Both the position numbers and the translations under genes were made by a program. 64,000 nt of DNA from an uncultured Collinsella sp. (GTDB lineage: Bacteria > Actinomycetota > Coriobacteriia > Coriobacteriales > Coriobacteriaceae), in NCBI GenBank assembly GCA_900541795.1, contig UQLC01000010.1, positions 25,572-89,571 on the forward strand. The letters are read 5' to 3'. Below are positions 51,290-60,336 of this stretch, piece after piece; the stretch's first letter is position 1; each line of letters opens with the position of its first letter. The notes beneath the pieces were generated by a model. It was given only the letters and a program-made list of their open reading frames with translations. It was not told the origin of the DNA and did no database searches.

Positions 51290-53947
51290 TTAGGCGCCGA
51301 GCGCGGTCTTGGCGGCCGCGAGGGCATCGGCGATGCCGGCAGCATTCTTGCCACCGGCCTGGGCCATGTTGGGACGGCCACCACCGCGACCGTCGACCAG
51401 ACCCGCGATCTGCTTGATCACATTACCGGCGTGGAACCCGGCCTTCACGGCGTCATCGGAGCCGGCAGCGAGCAGGGCCGGAGTGCCCTTCTCAGTCACG
51501 CTGGCGACGACACAAGCGACGGGGCCGGCGACCTTCTGGTGCACGGTATCCCATACGTTGCGCAGGTCGGCAGCCTCAAGGCCCTGGAGCTCAGCAACGA
51601 CGAGCTTGTAGCCACCGAGCTCGACAGCACCCTCGATGGCGCTGGAAATGGCGTCGGAGGAACCACCGGTCAGAGCCTTTTTGAGCTTGTTGGACGTCTC
51701 GCGCAGCTCGACCTGCAGGTTCTCCGCACGGGCGGGAACCTCGTCGACGCGGCACTTGAGCGCAGCAGCGGCGGCGTCAACGAGTGCCAGGCGGTCGGCC
51801 ATATAGTCGAGAGCACCCTTAGAGGTCACGGCCTCGATACGGCGGACGTTCGAGCCCGTAGAGGACTCGGAAATAATCTTGAACAGGCCGATCTCGGCGG
51901 TGTTGGCGGCATGCGTGCCACCGCAGAGCTCGCGAGAGAACGGCTGGTCCTCGGCGCCCACGGAGACGACGCGGACGACATCGCCGTACTTCTCGCCAAA
52001 GAGGGCGACAGCGCCGGCAGCCTTAGCCTCGTCGATGCCCATAACACGGGTCACGACCGGCTTGGAGGCGAAGATCTGCTGGTTGACCAAGTCCTCGACA
52101 GCCTTGAGCTGCTCGGAGGAAAGGGCCTCGAAGTGCGTAAAGTCAAAGCGCAGGTGCTCGGGCGTCACCAGCGAGCCGGCCTGGGAGACGTGCTCGCCCA
52201 GGACCTGCTTAAGGGCAGCGTCGAGCAGGTGCGTGGCGGTGTGGTTGCGGCGCAGGAAGCCACGGCGCTCGGCGTCGAGAGCGGCGGTCACAGCGGCACC
52301 GACAGTCAGCGTGCCATCGGCAACGTGCGCGACGTGGGCATACAGGCCGTTGTGGTTCTTGGTGTCGGCAACGGTCAGAACAACGCCCTCGGCGGAAAGC
52401 TTGCCGGCATCGCCCTGCTGACCACCCATCTCGGCATAGAACGGGGTGCGGTCGAGCACGACCTCGACATCCTCGCCCGCGGCTGCGGACTCGACGGACT
52501 CGCCGTTGCGCACGATGGCGACAACCTTGGCACCCTCGATGACGTCGTTGTCATAGCCGTCGAACTCGGTCGCGGAGACCTTGTCGGAAAGCTCGACCCA
52601 CACGTCGTTGAAGCTGCCCCAGACGTCGCCCTTGGCATTGGCGCGGGCGCGGGCCTTCTGGTCCTCCATGCAGGCAGTGAAGCCGTCCATGTCGACGTCG
52701 TGGCCAGCGGTGCCGGCGATCTCGACGGTCAGATCGATGGGGAAACCAAAGGTGTCGTGCAGCTTAAAGGCGACATCGCCCGGAAGCACAGCGCCCTCGG
52801 CAAGCGCTGCCAGGGCCTCGTCCAGGTACACGCGGCCGTTGTCGAGCGTCGTGGAGAAGCGCTCCTCCTCGGAGGCAACGATACCCTTGACGAGCGCGAC
52901 GTTCTTGAGCAACTCGGGATAGGCCTCGCCCATTTGAGCGTTGACCTCGTCGATGAACTTGGTCAGGAAGGCGCCCTCGATGCCCAGCAGGCGACCGTGG
53001 AACACGGCACGGCGGAGCAGACGGCGAAGGACGTACTCGCGACCCTCGTTGCCGGGAAGGATGCCGTCCGAGATCATAAAGTCGACAGCACGGGAGTGGT
53101 CGGCGATGATGCGCAGGGAGCGGCTGGCGCCGGAGTAATCGTCGGCGTCATAGGTCTTACCGCTGATCTCCTCACCGAGCTTGATGAGGTGCTGCATCAG
53201 ATCGCCGTCGTAGTTAGCAGTCTTGTGCTGCATGATAGCGGCCATGCGCTCCAGGCCCATGCCCGTATCGAGGTTGCGGTGCGGCAGCTCCGGCATGGAG
53301 CCGTCCTCCTGGCGGTCGTACTGGGTAAACACGAGGTTCCAGAACTCAAGGAAGCGGTCGCAGTCGCAGCCAGGCTTGCAGTCGGGGCTGCCGCAGCCGA
53401 CCTCCTCGCCCATGTCAAAGTAGATCTCGGAGCACGGACCGCAGGGACCGGTGGGGCCAGCGGCCCAGAAGTTGTCGTCCTCGCCCAGACGCGAGATGTG
53501 GTCCTCGGCAACGCCCAGGGAGCGCCACACGTCATGGGTCTCGTCGTCCTCGGTAAAGACAGTGAAGTACAGGCGGTCGAGCGGCAGCTTGAACTCCTTG
53601 GTGATGAGCTCAAAGGCCCAAGCGCAGGCCTGCTGCTTGGAGACGCCGCCAAAGGAGAAGTCGCCGAGCATCTCAAAGAAGGACAGGTGACGGCCGTCCT
53701 CGCCGATGCAGTCGATGTCGTTGGTGCGGACGCACTTCTGGCAGGAGATCGCGCCGATCTCCTTCATGGTCTTCTTGCCCTGGTAGTACTCCTTAAACTG
53801 GTTCATGCCGGCGTTGGCAAGCAGCAGCGAAGGGTCGTCGGGGACGAGGGACGAAGAAGGATAGAGCTTAAGACCGCGCTCCTCAAAGAAGTTGAGGAAC
53901 TTGGAGCGAATCTCGGCCGTAGTCATTGACGGGTAGTCAGCACTCAT
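51290..53947 (-). CDS. alaS: Alanyl-tRNA synthetase
   Basis: Class II core at the N-terminus (LLLANAGMNQFK and GPCGPCSEIYFDMG), an editing domain with the zinc motif RRNHTATHLLDAAL and CGGTHAANT, and a C-terminal DHHA1 domain ending VDGRGGGRPNMAQAGG. The length is 885 residues. ATG 53947 has GGAGA about nine bases upstream; an ATG seven codons later is an alternative. A promoter candidate is at 53994-54021. Confidence 0.96.
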   Translation of the reverse strand: MSADYPSMTTAEIRSKFLNFFEERGLKLYPSSSLVPDDPSLLLANAGMNQFKEYYQGKKTMKEIGAISCQKCVRTNDIDCIGEDGRHLSFFEMLGDFSFGGVSKQQACAWAFELITKEFKLPLDRLYFTVFTEDDETHDVWRSLGVAEDHISRLGEDDNFWAAGPTGPCGPCSEIYFDMGEEVGCGSPDCKPGCDCDRFLEFWNLVFTQYDRQEDGSMPELPHRNLDTGMGLERMAAIMQHKTANYDGDLMQHLIKLGEEISGKTYDADDYSGASRSLRIIADHSRAVDFMISDGILPGNEGREYVLRRLLRRAVFHGRLLGIEGAFLTKFIDEVNAQMGEAYPELLKNVALVKGIVASEEERFSTTLDNGRVYLDEALAALAEGAVLPGDVAFKLHDTFGFPIDLTVEIAGTAGHDVDMDGFTACMEDQKARARANAKGDVWGSFNDVWVELSDKVSATEFDGYDNDVIEGAKVVAIVRNGESVESAAAGEDVEVVLDRTPFYAEMGGQQGDAGKLSAEGVVLTVADTKNHNGLYAHVAHVADGTLTVGAAVTAALDAERRGFLRRNHTATHLLDAALKQVLGEHVSQAGSLVTPEHLRFDFTHFEALSSEQLKAVEDLVNQQIFASKPVVTRVMGIDEAKAAGAVALFGEKYGDVVRVVSVGAEDQPFSRELCGGTHAANTAEIGLFKIISESSTGSNVRRIEAVTSKGALDYMADRLALVDAAAAALKCRVDEVPARAENLQVELRETSNKLKKALTGGSSDAISSAIEGAVELGGYKLVVAELQGLEAADLRNVWDTVHQKVAGPVACVVASVTEKGTPALLAAGSDDAVKAGFHAGNVIKQIAGLVDGRGGGRPNMAQAGGKNAAGIADALAAAKTALGA

Positions 53948-53993
53948 AGAGGGAATCTCCTCGGTTTCACATCGAAACAGTTCAAACGTAACG

Positions 53994-54021
53994 ATATTAC
54001 CATCCCGCCGCGCCTGTGCAA
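53994..54021 (-). promoter_or_regulatory. Promoter candidate for alaS
   Basis: On the minus strand TTGCAC (54021-54016), a 16-base spacer and TAATAT (53999-53994). It begins right after the T-run of the terminator at 54020-54049. No T-box specifier structure is obvious in the short leader. Confidence 0.5.
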
Positions 54022-54049
54022 AAAAGAGGGTCGCCAAACAGCGACCCTC
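54020..54049 (-). terminator. Terminator upstream of alaS, beyond a plus-strand gene
   Basis: Minus-strand stem GAGGGTCGC/GCGACCCTC with a six-base loop and TTTTTT. The nearest minus-strand gene before it ends at 54388, so it would end the sigma-factor operon only after that transcript has crossed the opposite-strand gene 54142-54381. Confidence 0.75.
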
Positions 54050-54141
54050 CAGCGAAAGTGCACGTTATTTAGTACTGCGCGATCCTTTGAAAAAGGACTG
54101 CTGTATAATTGCATATAAGATTCACCCGGAAGGAGCGATCG

Positions 54142-54381
54142 ATGAAAAGCAAACGATTTGTCCTGAATGCACTTCTGGTTGTAGCACTTTTAGCGCTCTT
54201 AGCCTTCTCATGCTGGTACGCAAACCAACCATCATTTGGATACGTATTGTATACAGTAATGTCCGGCGATAAGGCTTATTACACTCTACGCGCAATTGAC
54301 ATTCTCTTTTTCTATGTAGCCGGCCCCTTATCAATCGCTTTGGTCGCGTTTCTTGTCATTTACAACTTCAAGAAACGTTAA
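54142..54381 (+). CDS. Small membrane protein of unknown function
   Basis: A 79-residue protein with two hydrophobic helices (about 6-25 and 53-74) and basic ends (MKSKRF, NFKKR). It has a good ribosome-binding site, GGAAGGAG, seven bases before ATG 54142, and TATAAT at 54104-54109. Base composition is noticeably more AT-rich than the neighbours. I do not recognise the family. It is convergent with the AI-2E-type gene, with six bases between the two stops. Confidence 0.75.
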   Translation: MKSKRFVLNALLVVALLALLAFSCWYANQPSFGYVLYTVMSGDKAYYTLRAIDILFFYVAGPLSIALVAFLVIYNFKKR

Positions 54382-54387
54382 TAGAAC

Positions 54388-55800
54388 CTATTTAGAATCC
54401 GAATCGTCCATGGAGCCGTCGATGCCGGTTTTGGTGTCGTCGTCCGAGTTGGAGTCATCGTCCTTGGCGAAGAGGTTCTTGAAGAAGCCCGTGGCATCGG
54501 GCTGCAGGCTCGAGAGTTTAATCCAGGGATTATCGAGCTCGGGCTTGGGCATGGCCTTGGCCTCGGGCACAGTCTCGTTGCCGATGAGCTCGGACTCGTA
54601 GATGAAGGTATCGTCGCCGAGCGCGTCGTAGGCGGCGACCGGGTTGCCCTCGGCATCGCGATACGGCGTGCCCTTAAACACGGCGCCGTCGTATGCCACA
54701 AGCTGGCGACCGGTCTCATTCTCGAAGTAGTACACGAAGATACCCTTGAGAGCCGCACAAAGCGGGATGGCAATAATCATGCCGATGGGGCCCATGAGTG
54801 CCGAGCCAATAACGAGCGCCGTAAGGCTCATGATGGGATGCACCTGCACTGAGCTCTGCATGACCTTAGGCGAAATCACATTGTCGGTGACATTTTGTGC
54901 GACCATCGTCACGATGAGCGTCCATAACGCCAACATGGGACTGAACATGAAACCGAGCACTGTGGCGATTGCTGCGCTCACCCAGGGACCGACGACCGGA
55001 ACCAAATGCATGATGCCGGTAAAGATAGCCATGAGCGCCGCATACGGATGGCCGATGATCATAAAACCGATAAAGGCGAGGAAACCACCGCAGATGGACG
55101 TCACGACCATACCGCGCATGTAGCCGCCGACAGAGCGAGAAAGGATGGCGACCATAAAGCGGTACGAGGTCTCCTTCTCCTGACCGATGATGGTGCAAAT
55201 CTCGTGGTGCATGCGAGGGTAGTCGCAGGCCATCCAGTAGGCAAGCACCAGGCCCAGGAAGATAACGAACAGTTGCGATGCCGTATTGGTAATGAGCGGG
55301 AATACACCGCGACCGAGCTCGGCGGCAATCTGAGACACATACTTCGATGCGACGGTAACGAGTGATGACAGATTGTCGTCCAAGTACTCCTTAACCGGCG
55401 TGTTGTTGAGCGTCTTGGCATGCGAGATCATCTCATTGAGATCGCCACCCGCAACACGAAGCTGCTCGGGCAGGCGGCTCAGGACTTCCATGATCTGGCC
55501 AAAGAGAATCGGCGACAAGATGCAAACGACACCGACGAGCACGGCAACAACAACAATAAGCGCGATAAGCGAACCGATGCCGCGATTCACGCCATGGTGC
55601 TCGAGCCAGTTGGTGATCGGGGACATCACAAAAGCAATGATGGAGCCGACGGCAAGAAACTCAATGACCGGTGCCAGGATGCCCATAAGGTTAAAGATGA
55701 CAGCAGCAATAACAATGCAGCCGACAACAGCCCAAATGCGCAGCGTCAGAATGCGGGTGTCGCGCAGCACGCGATCGGTTTGTTGGGGGTGCTCACTCAT
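54388..55800 (-). CDS. AI-2E family (PerM/YdiK-type) transporter
   Basis: About eight transmembrane helices with family motifs HGVNRGIGSLIALIVVV and GIMHLVPVVGPWVSAAIATV. The last 115 residues are a hydrophilic, acidic C-terminal tail. The length is 470 residues. ATG 55800 overlaps the sigma factor stop (ATGA), so it belongs to the sigma operon. Family members export autoinducer-2, ions or other small molecules; the substrate here is not known. Confidence 0.88.
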   Translation of the reverse strand: MSEHPQQTDRVLRDTRILTLRIWAVVGCIVIAAVIFNLMGILAPVIEFLAVGSIIAFVMSPITNWLEHHGVNRGIGSLIALIVVVAVLVGVVCILSPILFGQIMEVLSRLPEQLRVAGGDLNEMISHAKTLNNTPVKEYLDDNLSSLVTVASKYVSQIAAELGRGVFPLITNTASQLFVIFLGLVLAYWMACDYPRMHHEICTIIGQEKETSYRFMVAILSRSVGGYMRGMVVTSICGGFLAFIGFMIIGHPYAALMAIFTGIMHLVPVVGPWVSAAIATVLGFMFSPMLALWTLIVTMVAQNVTDNVISPKVMQSSVQVHPIMSLTALVIGSALMGPIGMIIAIPLCAALKGIFVYYFENETGRQLVAYDGAVFKGTPYRDAEGNPVAAYDALGDDTFIYESELIGNETVPEAKAMPKPELDNPWIKLSSLQPDATGFFKNLFAKDDDSNSDDDTKTGIDGSMDDSDSK

Positions 55801-56588
55801 GAACGAATCATCACTCCGTCGGGGTCAATCTTGTCCTGAATCTTCTTAAGCGTGCGGCGCAGCAGACGCGAAACCTGCACCTGAGAAATACCCAGCTTCT
55901 TGGCGATCTCGATCTGGGTCATGCCCTTCACAAAGCGCAGCTCGATCACCTCGCGCTCGCGCGGCGAGAAATCACGGATGGCCTCCTCAATCACCAAGCG
56001 GTCATCGGTAAAGTCGAGCTCGTTGTCGTCGTCGGCGTAACGGTCGAGAATCGAGGGGGCATCGTCGGAATCGGACGCACCAGGAGCCTCGATGGGCACC
56101 GAGGTATAAGCCGAAGACGATTCCATAGCCTCGAGGACCTCATCGACAGTCACATCTAGATACTCAGCGATCTCCTCAACCTTGGGCGAGCGCTGTAGCT
56201 CGTTGGTGAGCTTATCGGTAGCCTGGTTGACCTTGGCCGAGAGCTCCTGCAAGCGACGGGGCACGCGCACGCTCCAGCCCTTGTCGCGGAAATGGCGTTT
56301 GATCTCGCCCAGGATAGTGGGTGTCGCAAACGTCGTGAACTCGAGTCCGCGCTCGGGATCAAAGCGGTCGATAGCCTTGAGCAGGCCCAAATAGCCAACC
56401 TGCATCAGATCATCGAGCGGCTCGCCGCGGTTCTTAAATTTGTTGGCAAGAAACCTTACCAGGTTCATGTGGGACATGACGAGCTGCTCGCGTGCGTCCG
56501 GGTCACCGGTCTCTTTATAGTGACGAAACAGCTCGCGGGTTTTCTCCTTGTCCCAAGCGGTCTTACCGCTCCGGGAACGTTCGGTCAT
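55797..56588 (-). CDS. sigB: RNA polymerase sigma factor, SigB/SigF type
   Basis: A 263-residue sigma-70 factor of the general-stress/sporulation group. Region 2 has LDDLMQVGYLGLLKAIDRFDPERG, region 3 lies near RSPKVEEIAEYLDV and region 4 ends with GMTQIEIAKKLGISQVQVSRLLRR. It follows a RsbW-like gene by one base. No spore genes are near, so a stress role is more likely. Confidence 0.93.
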   Translation of the reverse strand: MTERSRSGKTAWDKEKTRELFRHYKETGDPDAREQLVMSHMNLVRFLANKFKNRGEPLDDLMQVGYLGLLKAIDRFDPERGLEFTTFATPTILGEIKRHFRDKGWSVRVPRRLQELSAKVNQATDKLTNELQRSPKVEEIAEYLDVTVDEVLEAMESSSAYTSVPIEAPGASDSDDAPSILDRYADDDNELDFTDDRLVIEEAIRDFSPREREVIELRFVKGMTQIEIAKKLGISQVQVSRLLRRTLKKIQDKIDPDGVMIRS

Positions 56589-56589
56589 A

Positions 56590-56967
56590 TTAGATATCCG
56601 CCTTGAGGTCGAGGGAAAGCGTCAGGGGCGCCGCAGTCTTTTCGTAGGAATCGCACACGCTCGCGAGGATGAGCTCGGCATACACCGCAGCCTGGTCGTC
56701 TTCATCGACCGTAGCCTGGTCGCCAAAGGTAATAGTCATGCCAACGTGGGTCTCATCGACATCGAATTTGATGGTGATGTCATCGCAGTCGACCGCGGTG
56801 CAACCAAAGATGAAAGCCTCCTCGGCAGCCATGCGGATGTCCTCAATGCGATCGACAGACATAGAGCACAGGGCACCAACGTTGGCTGCCGTCATGCGCA
56901 CAAGGCGAGCGAGACGCGGGTCACCGGCAACGGTCAGCGTGATAGGGCAGGTTGCTTCGCTACTCAT
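56590..56967 (-). CDS. RsbW/SpoIIAB-like anti-sigma protein with degenerate ATP site
   Basis: A 125-residue protein with a GHKL ATPase-like layout. The segment RIEDIRMAAEEAFIFGC is equivalent to the N-box of RsbW (usually with an EA..N pattern) but lacks the asparagine, and no DxGxG is visible where MTITFGDQATVD stands. It directly precedes the sigma factor gene, as rsbW does. It may still bind the sigma factor, but phosphorylation of a partner is doubtful. No RsbV (anti-anti-sigma) gene is adjacent. ATG 56967 has GGAG upstream. Confidence 0.72.
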   Translation of the reverse strand: MSSEATCPITLTVAGDPRLARLVRMTAANVGALCSMSVDRIEDIRMAAEEAFIFGCTAVDCDDITIKFDVDETHVGMTITFGDQATVDEDDQAAVYAELILASVCDSYEKTAAPLTLSLDLKADI

Positions 56968-57547
56968 CGCAGGACTCCTCAGAGGTCTCGGCGGGCGTAT
57001 AGGTGTAATACTGAGCCGGCTTGGATACAGACTTCTGACCATCATCGTCGCCCGCGGCGGCCTCGTCCTCGCCAATTAGGACGCGCTCGGTAGGCTGCTC
57101 GGCCTCCGCAGCGGCAGCGGCGAGCTTGCGATCGGCGTCGGCTGCAGGAGCCTTCACCTTATTGAAGAGCTTCTGCACAGCACCGGCGGCAGAATCAGTC
57201 ACGCTCGACACGGCGCTGCTGGCCTCGGCCACGCTGCCCGTGACCTCGGAAATGTCGCGAACGACGGCCTCAACCTCAACAAGGTTGGACGTCAGGGCAT
57301 CGACCGCGGTCTTGCTCGACTTAAGCAGCGGCTCCATCTGGGCAAGCGCCGGCGTAAGCTCATCGACAGCGCCATCGAGCTTTGCCACCACAGGCTGAGC
57401 CTCGGCGATGGTGTTGTTGAGGTCGTTCACGGTCTTATCGAGCGAGTCGACAACGGTGCGGGTCTTGCGCAGGGTAAGCGCGAGCTCAACGATAGCCCAC
57501 ACGCCGGCAACGGCGAGCAACAGCAAGGCGATTTGAATGGGACTCAT
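56960..57547 (-). CDS. DUF948-type membrane-anchored coiled-coil protein
   Basis: One N-terminal transmembrane helix (IQIALLLLAVAGVWAIVEL) followed by a heptad-rich region (VDSLDKTVNDLNNTIAE ...) to about residue 125 and an acidic, Ala-rich tail. It resembles DUF948/YtxG general stress proteins. ATG 57547 has GGGAGG five bases upstream. It overlaps the RsbW-like gene by eight bases and is first in the sigma operon. Confidence 0.8.
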   Translation of the reverse strand: MSPIQIALLLLAVAGVWAIVELALTLRKTRTVVDSLDKTVNDLNNTIAEAQPVVAKLDGAVDELTPALAQMEPLLKSSKTAVDALTSNLVEVEAVVRDISEVTGSVAEASSAVSSVTDSAAGAVQKLFNKVKAPAADADRKLAAAAAEAEQPTERVLIGEDEAAAGDDDGQKSVSKPAQYYTYTPAETSEESCDE

Positions 57548-57647
57548 ACAAGCCTCCCAAAGGAATCGAAATACAGACGGTTTCCATGGTACCCCAAAGG
57601 GGACCGAACATGCCAAGAGCAGCAACGTGGAACAAAATTATCAGCAG

Positions 57648-59003
57648 CTACTTCGGTGCATTCCCGCTGCGGTCGCGTTCGCTTTGCTCTACGCGCCATT
57701 CTTCCCAACCGCGGCCAGCAGGCTGCCAGAACGCGCCGCGCTCCAGTCCCTCGGGCAAATAGCGCTGATCGACCCAGCCTTCGGGATAATCATGTGGATA
57801 CTTATACACACCGTAATCATCGCTGCCCGGGCGATGGCGATCGCGCAGATAACTAGGCACCTCGCGAAGCCCACTAGAATGGATATCGGCCAGCGCCGCA
57901 TCGATCGAAGCCTCACACGCATTGGACTTAGGCGCCAAACAAACATAGAGCGCAGCCTGCGCGAGGTTAATACGGCACTCGGGATAGCCAATAACCTCGG
58001 CAGATTTAAACGCAGCATGCGCTATAAGAAGCGCCTGCGGGTCAGCGTTGCCAACGTCCTCAGAGGCATGAATCATAATGCGACGGGCGATAAACTTAGG
58101 ATCCTCCCCTGCATCGATCATGCGCGCAAGCCAGTAGACCGTGGCATCGGGGTCGCTACCGCGCATGGACTTGATGAACGCACTGATGATGTCGTAGTGC
58201 ATGTCACCGTTTTTGTCATACGTAAAGCCGCGACGCGGGTTGGCAATCTTTACGTCATCCACGGTGATGGGATAGCGCTCCCCCGCCGACGGCGCTGGCG
58301 TTCCCTCGGTATCGGGACGCGTGACGGCAATCTCGCTCGCCAGCTCAAGTGTCGTCAGGGCCGAGCGTGCATCACCCGCGGCCAGCGTACAAATGGTCTT
58401 GACCGTATCCTCATCGGCCGAGAACTTACCGTTCAGGCCATGCGGAGCCTCGAGCGCACGCTCGATCAGCGTGGCTATGTCCTCGTCCTTAAGGTGTTCA
58501 AGTTCCACCACACGACCACGCGAGAGCAACGCCGAGTTGACCTCGAAGTACGGGTTCTCCGTCGTGGCACCAATCATAATGACGGTACGGTTCTCAACCG
58601 CATGCAGCAATGCATCCTGCTGTGACTTCGAAAAGCGATGAATCTCGTCGATAAACAGGATGGTGCGACGGTCGTACGTATTCAGACGCGTCTTTGCCTC
58701 GTCGATCACGCGACGCAGGTCCTTCACGGTACCCGTGACGGCGCTGACCTCGACAAACTCACTCTTGGTATGGTTGGCGATAATGTGGGCCAGCGTCGTC
58801 TTGCCCGTACCGGCCGGCCCGTACAGTATCACGCTCGAAAGCACATCGTGCTCGATCGCGGCACGCAACCATGAGCCCTTACCGACGGCCTTTTGCTGGC
58901 CCACATACTCGTCGAGCGAATTGGGGCGCATGCGCACCGCAAGCGGCGCATTCTGAAAGGAACGCTCGCGCGTCGAAGCAGAAAAAAGGTCGTCCATAGC
59001 CAT
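57648..59003 (-). CDS. rarA: Replication-associated recombination ATPase RarA (MgsA)
   Basis: AAA+ clamp-loader-like ATPase acting at stalled forks. Walker A GPAGTGKTTLAH is near residue 65, Walker B LFIDEIHRFSKSQQDALL, sensor 1 GATTENPYFEVNSALLSR and a C-terminal region with ASEDVGNADPQAL. Several ATGs crowd the start (59012, 59003, 58997) without a clear ribosome-binding site; 59003 was chosen since most family members begin within a few residues of DDLF. Confidence 0.93.
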   Translation of the reverse strand: MAMDDLFSASTRERSFQNAPLAVRMRPNSLDEYVGQQKAVGKGSWLRAAIEHDVLSSVILYGPAGTGKTTLAHIIANHTKSEFVEVSAVTGTVKDLRRVIDEAKTRLNTYDRRTILFIDEIHRFSKSQQDALLHAVENRTVIMIGATTENPYFEVNSALLSRGRVVELEHLKDEDIATLIERALEAPHGLNGKFSADEDTVKTICTLAAGDARSALTTLELASEIAVTRPDTEGTPAPSAGERYPITVDDVKIANPRRGFTYDKNGDMHYDIISAFIKSMRGSDPDATVYWLARMIDAGEDPKFIARRIMIHASEDVGNADPQALLIAHAAFKSAEVIGYPECRINLAQAALYVCLAPKSNACEASIDAALADIHSSGLREVPSYLRDRHRPGSDDYGVYKYPHDYPEGWVDQRYLPEGLERGAFWQPAGRGWEEWRVEQSERDRSGNAPK

Positions 59004-59057
59004 CCCGTGCATCAATCAAAAAAGTTATCCACTAACAGTATACCTAATAGATACGAA

Positions 59058-60305
59058 CTACCGTTCGTTAATATAGGTACGGTGCGGAAACTTCAATCCC
59101 GGAAACAGCTTGCTCGTGAGCTCGCAGAAATAACCGTCCGTCATGCTCGCAATGTAATCCACGACCGCCTGGTCCTTATCATTCTGCCAGGCATAGGCGC
59201 GATCGTAGTAGGAAAGCTGCTGCTCGATGCGCGAAATATGGTGCTTAAAGATGTACGAGGACTCGTCACCACTGTTTAGATCCCGCAGGCAACGGTCGTA
59301 GAGCTTTTCGAACGCCTCACGCAGCTCCACCTCGGAATCGCCTTCGATACCACCCTTGCTATAGATCTTCTCGTAGTTCTCGCGCTTGGCTCGGCGGATT
59401 TCCTCAAACAGGTCCTCGCTCATCTCGATGCGCGGCTTACCATAGCTGTGCTCAACGATATCGATGGAAGCGTGCGTGAGGATCCAACTGTTGTAGGCAC
59501 CGCCCCGGCCATCATCAAAAGCGTCGGGCGAAAGCAGGCCAGCCGCGATCGCATCCTGGCGGTCGCGACCGACGTAGGCAAGAATATCCGAGATGCGAAC
59601 GACGCAGCCTTCGAGCGTCATAGGACGCAGATGCTCAATTGCGCTATAGCCCGTGGCAATGCAATCCTCAACCGTCTGGTCAAACTGGTCAAAAGAACTC
59701 ATGTCCGAGAGCTCAAACACACGCTGCTCGTACTCGCCGTTATGGCATAGCACGCCGTCAAGCGTCTGGAGCGACACGTTGCGGCCATACAGCGTGTCGA
59801 GCACTCGGACCGACTGCACGTTATGGAAAAAATAACGCCCCGTACGCTCATGATAGATATCGTTGAGGAAGCGCTCGCCGGCATGGCCGAAAGGCGTGTG
59901 TCCCAAGTCGTGACCCAGGCCAATCGCCTCGATCAAATCGCAATTGAGCCCCAAGGCCCGACCGATATCGCGCGCAATGCGGGAGACAAGCTGCACGTGC
60001 AAACCACGGCGTGACAGATCGTCATTGCTACGGAAGCTAAAGACCTGCGTTTTACCTGCATAACGGGTGTACGACGGAAGATGAAGTATCTTTTCGGTAT
60101 CGCGCATAAATGCCGGACGCATGAGCGTGCCTTTGTCGGCAGCGCGATCAATACGACGAATGACCTGATCGTCGTTGCAACGATACGGGTTAACGACACC
60201 CGAGGCGCGGTCGGCGGCAATACGCTCGACCAGATCGGGCGACAACGCCGCGGGAATGCGATCCATGCGCGCCTTGATGGCGGCTGTTTCTTGATTAATT
60301 GCCAT
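59058..60305 (-). CDS. dgt: dGTP triphosphohydrolase-like HD protein
   Basis: An HD-domain dNTPase. LPSYTRYAGKTQVFSF near residue 80, the metal site in GLGHDLGHTPFGHAGE near 140 and CHNGEYEQR follow the Dgt pattern. The length is 415 residues. ATG 60305 has AGGAG seven bases upstream. Confidence 0.9.
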   Translation of the reverse strand: MAINQETAAIKARMDRIPAALSPDLVERIAADRASGVVNPYRCNDDQVIRRIDRAADKGTLMRPAFMRDTEKILHLPSYTRYAGKTQVFSFRSNDDLSRRGLHVQLVSRIARDIGRALGLNCDLIEAIGLGHDLGHTPFGHAGERFLNDIYHERTGRYFFHNVQSVRVLDTLYGRNVSLQTLDGVLCHNGEYEQRVFELSDMSSFDQFDQTVEDCIATGYSAIEHLRPMTLEGCVVRISDILAYVGRDRQDAIAAGLLSPDAFDDGRGGAYNSWILTHASIDIVEHSYGKPRIEMSEDLFEEIRRAKRENYEKIYSKGGIEGDSEVELREAFEKLYDRCLRDLNSGDESSYIFKHHISRIEQQLSYYDRAYAWQNDKDQAVVDYIASMTDGYFCELTSKLFPGLKFPHRTYINER

Positions 60306-60336
60306 GGCATGCTCCTTAAAAAGGGCGCGCAAACGG

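Noticed and set aside
51431..53929. Open frame of over 800 codons on the plus strand
   Set aside because: It is antisense to alaS across its whole length and shows no family motifs; long open antisense frames are expected from the GC-rich codon use.
53948..54110. T-box riboswitch before alaS
   Set aside because: The hairpin with T-run at 54020-54049 lies upstream of the likely promoter, and no T-box sequence or specifier loop is visible.
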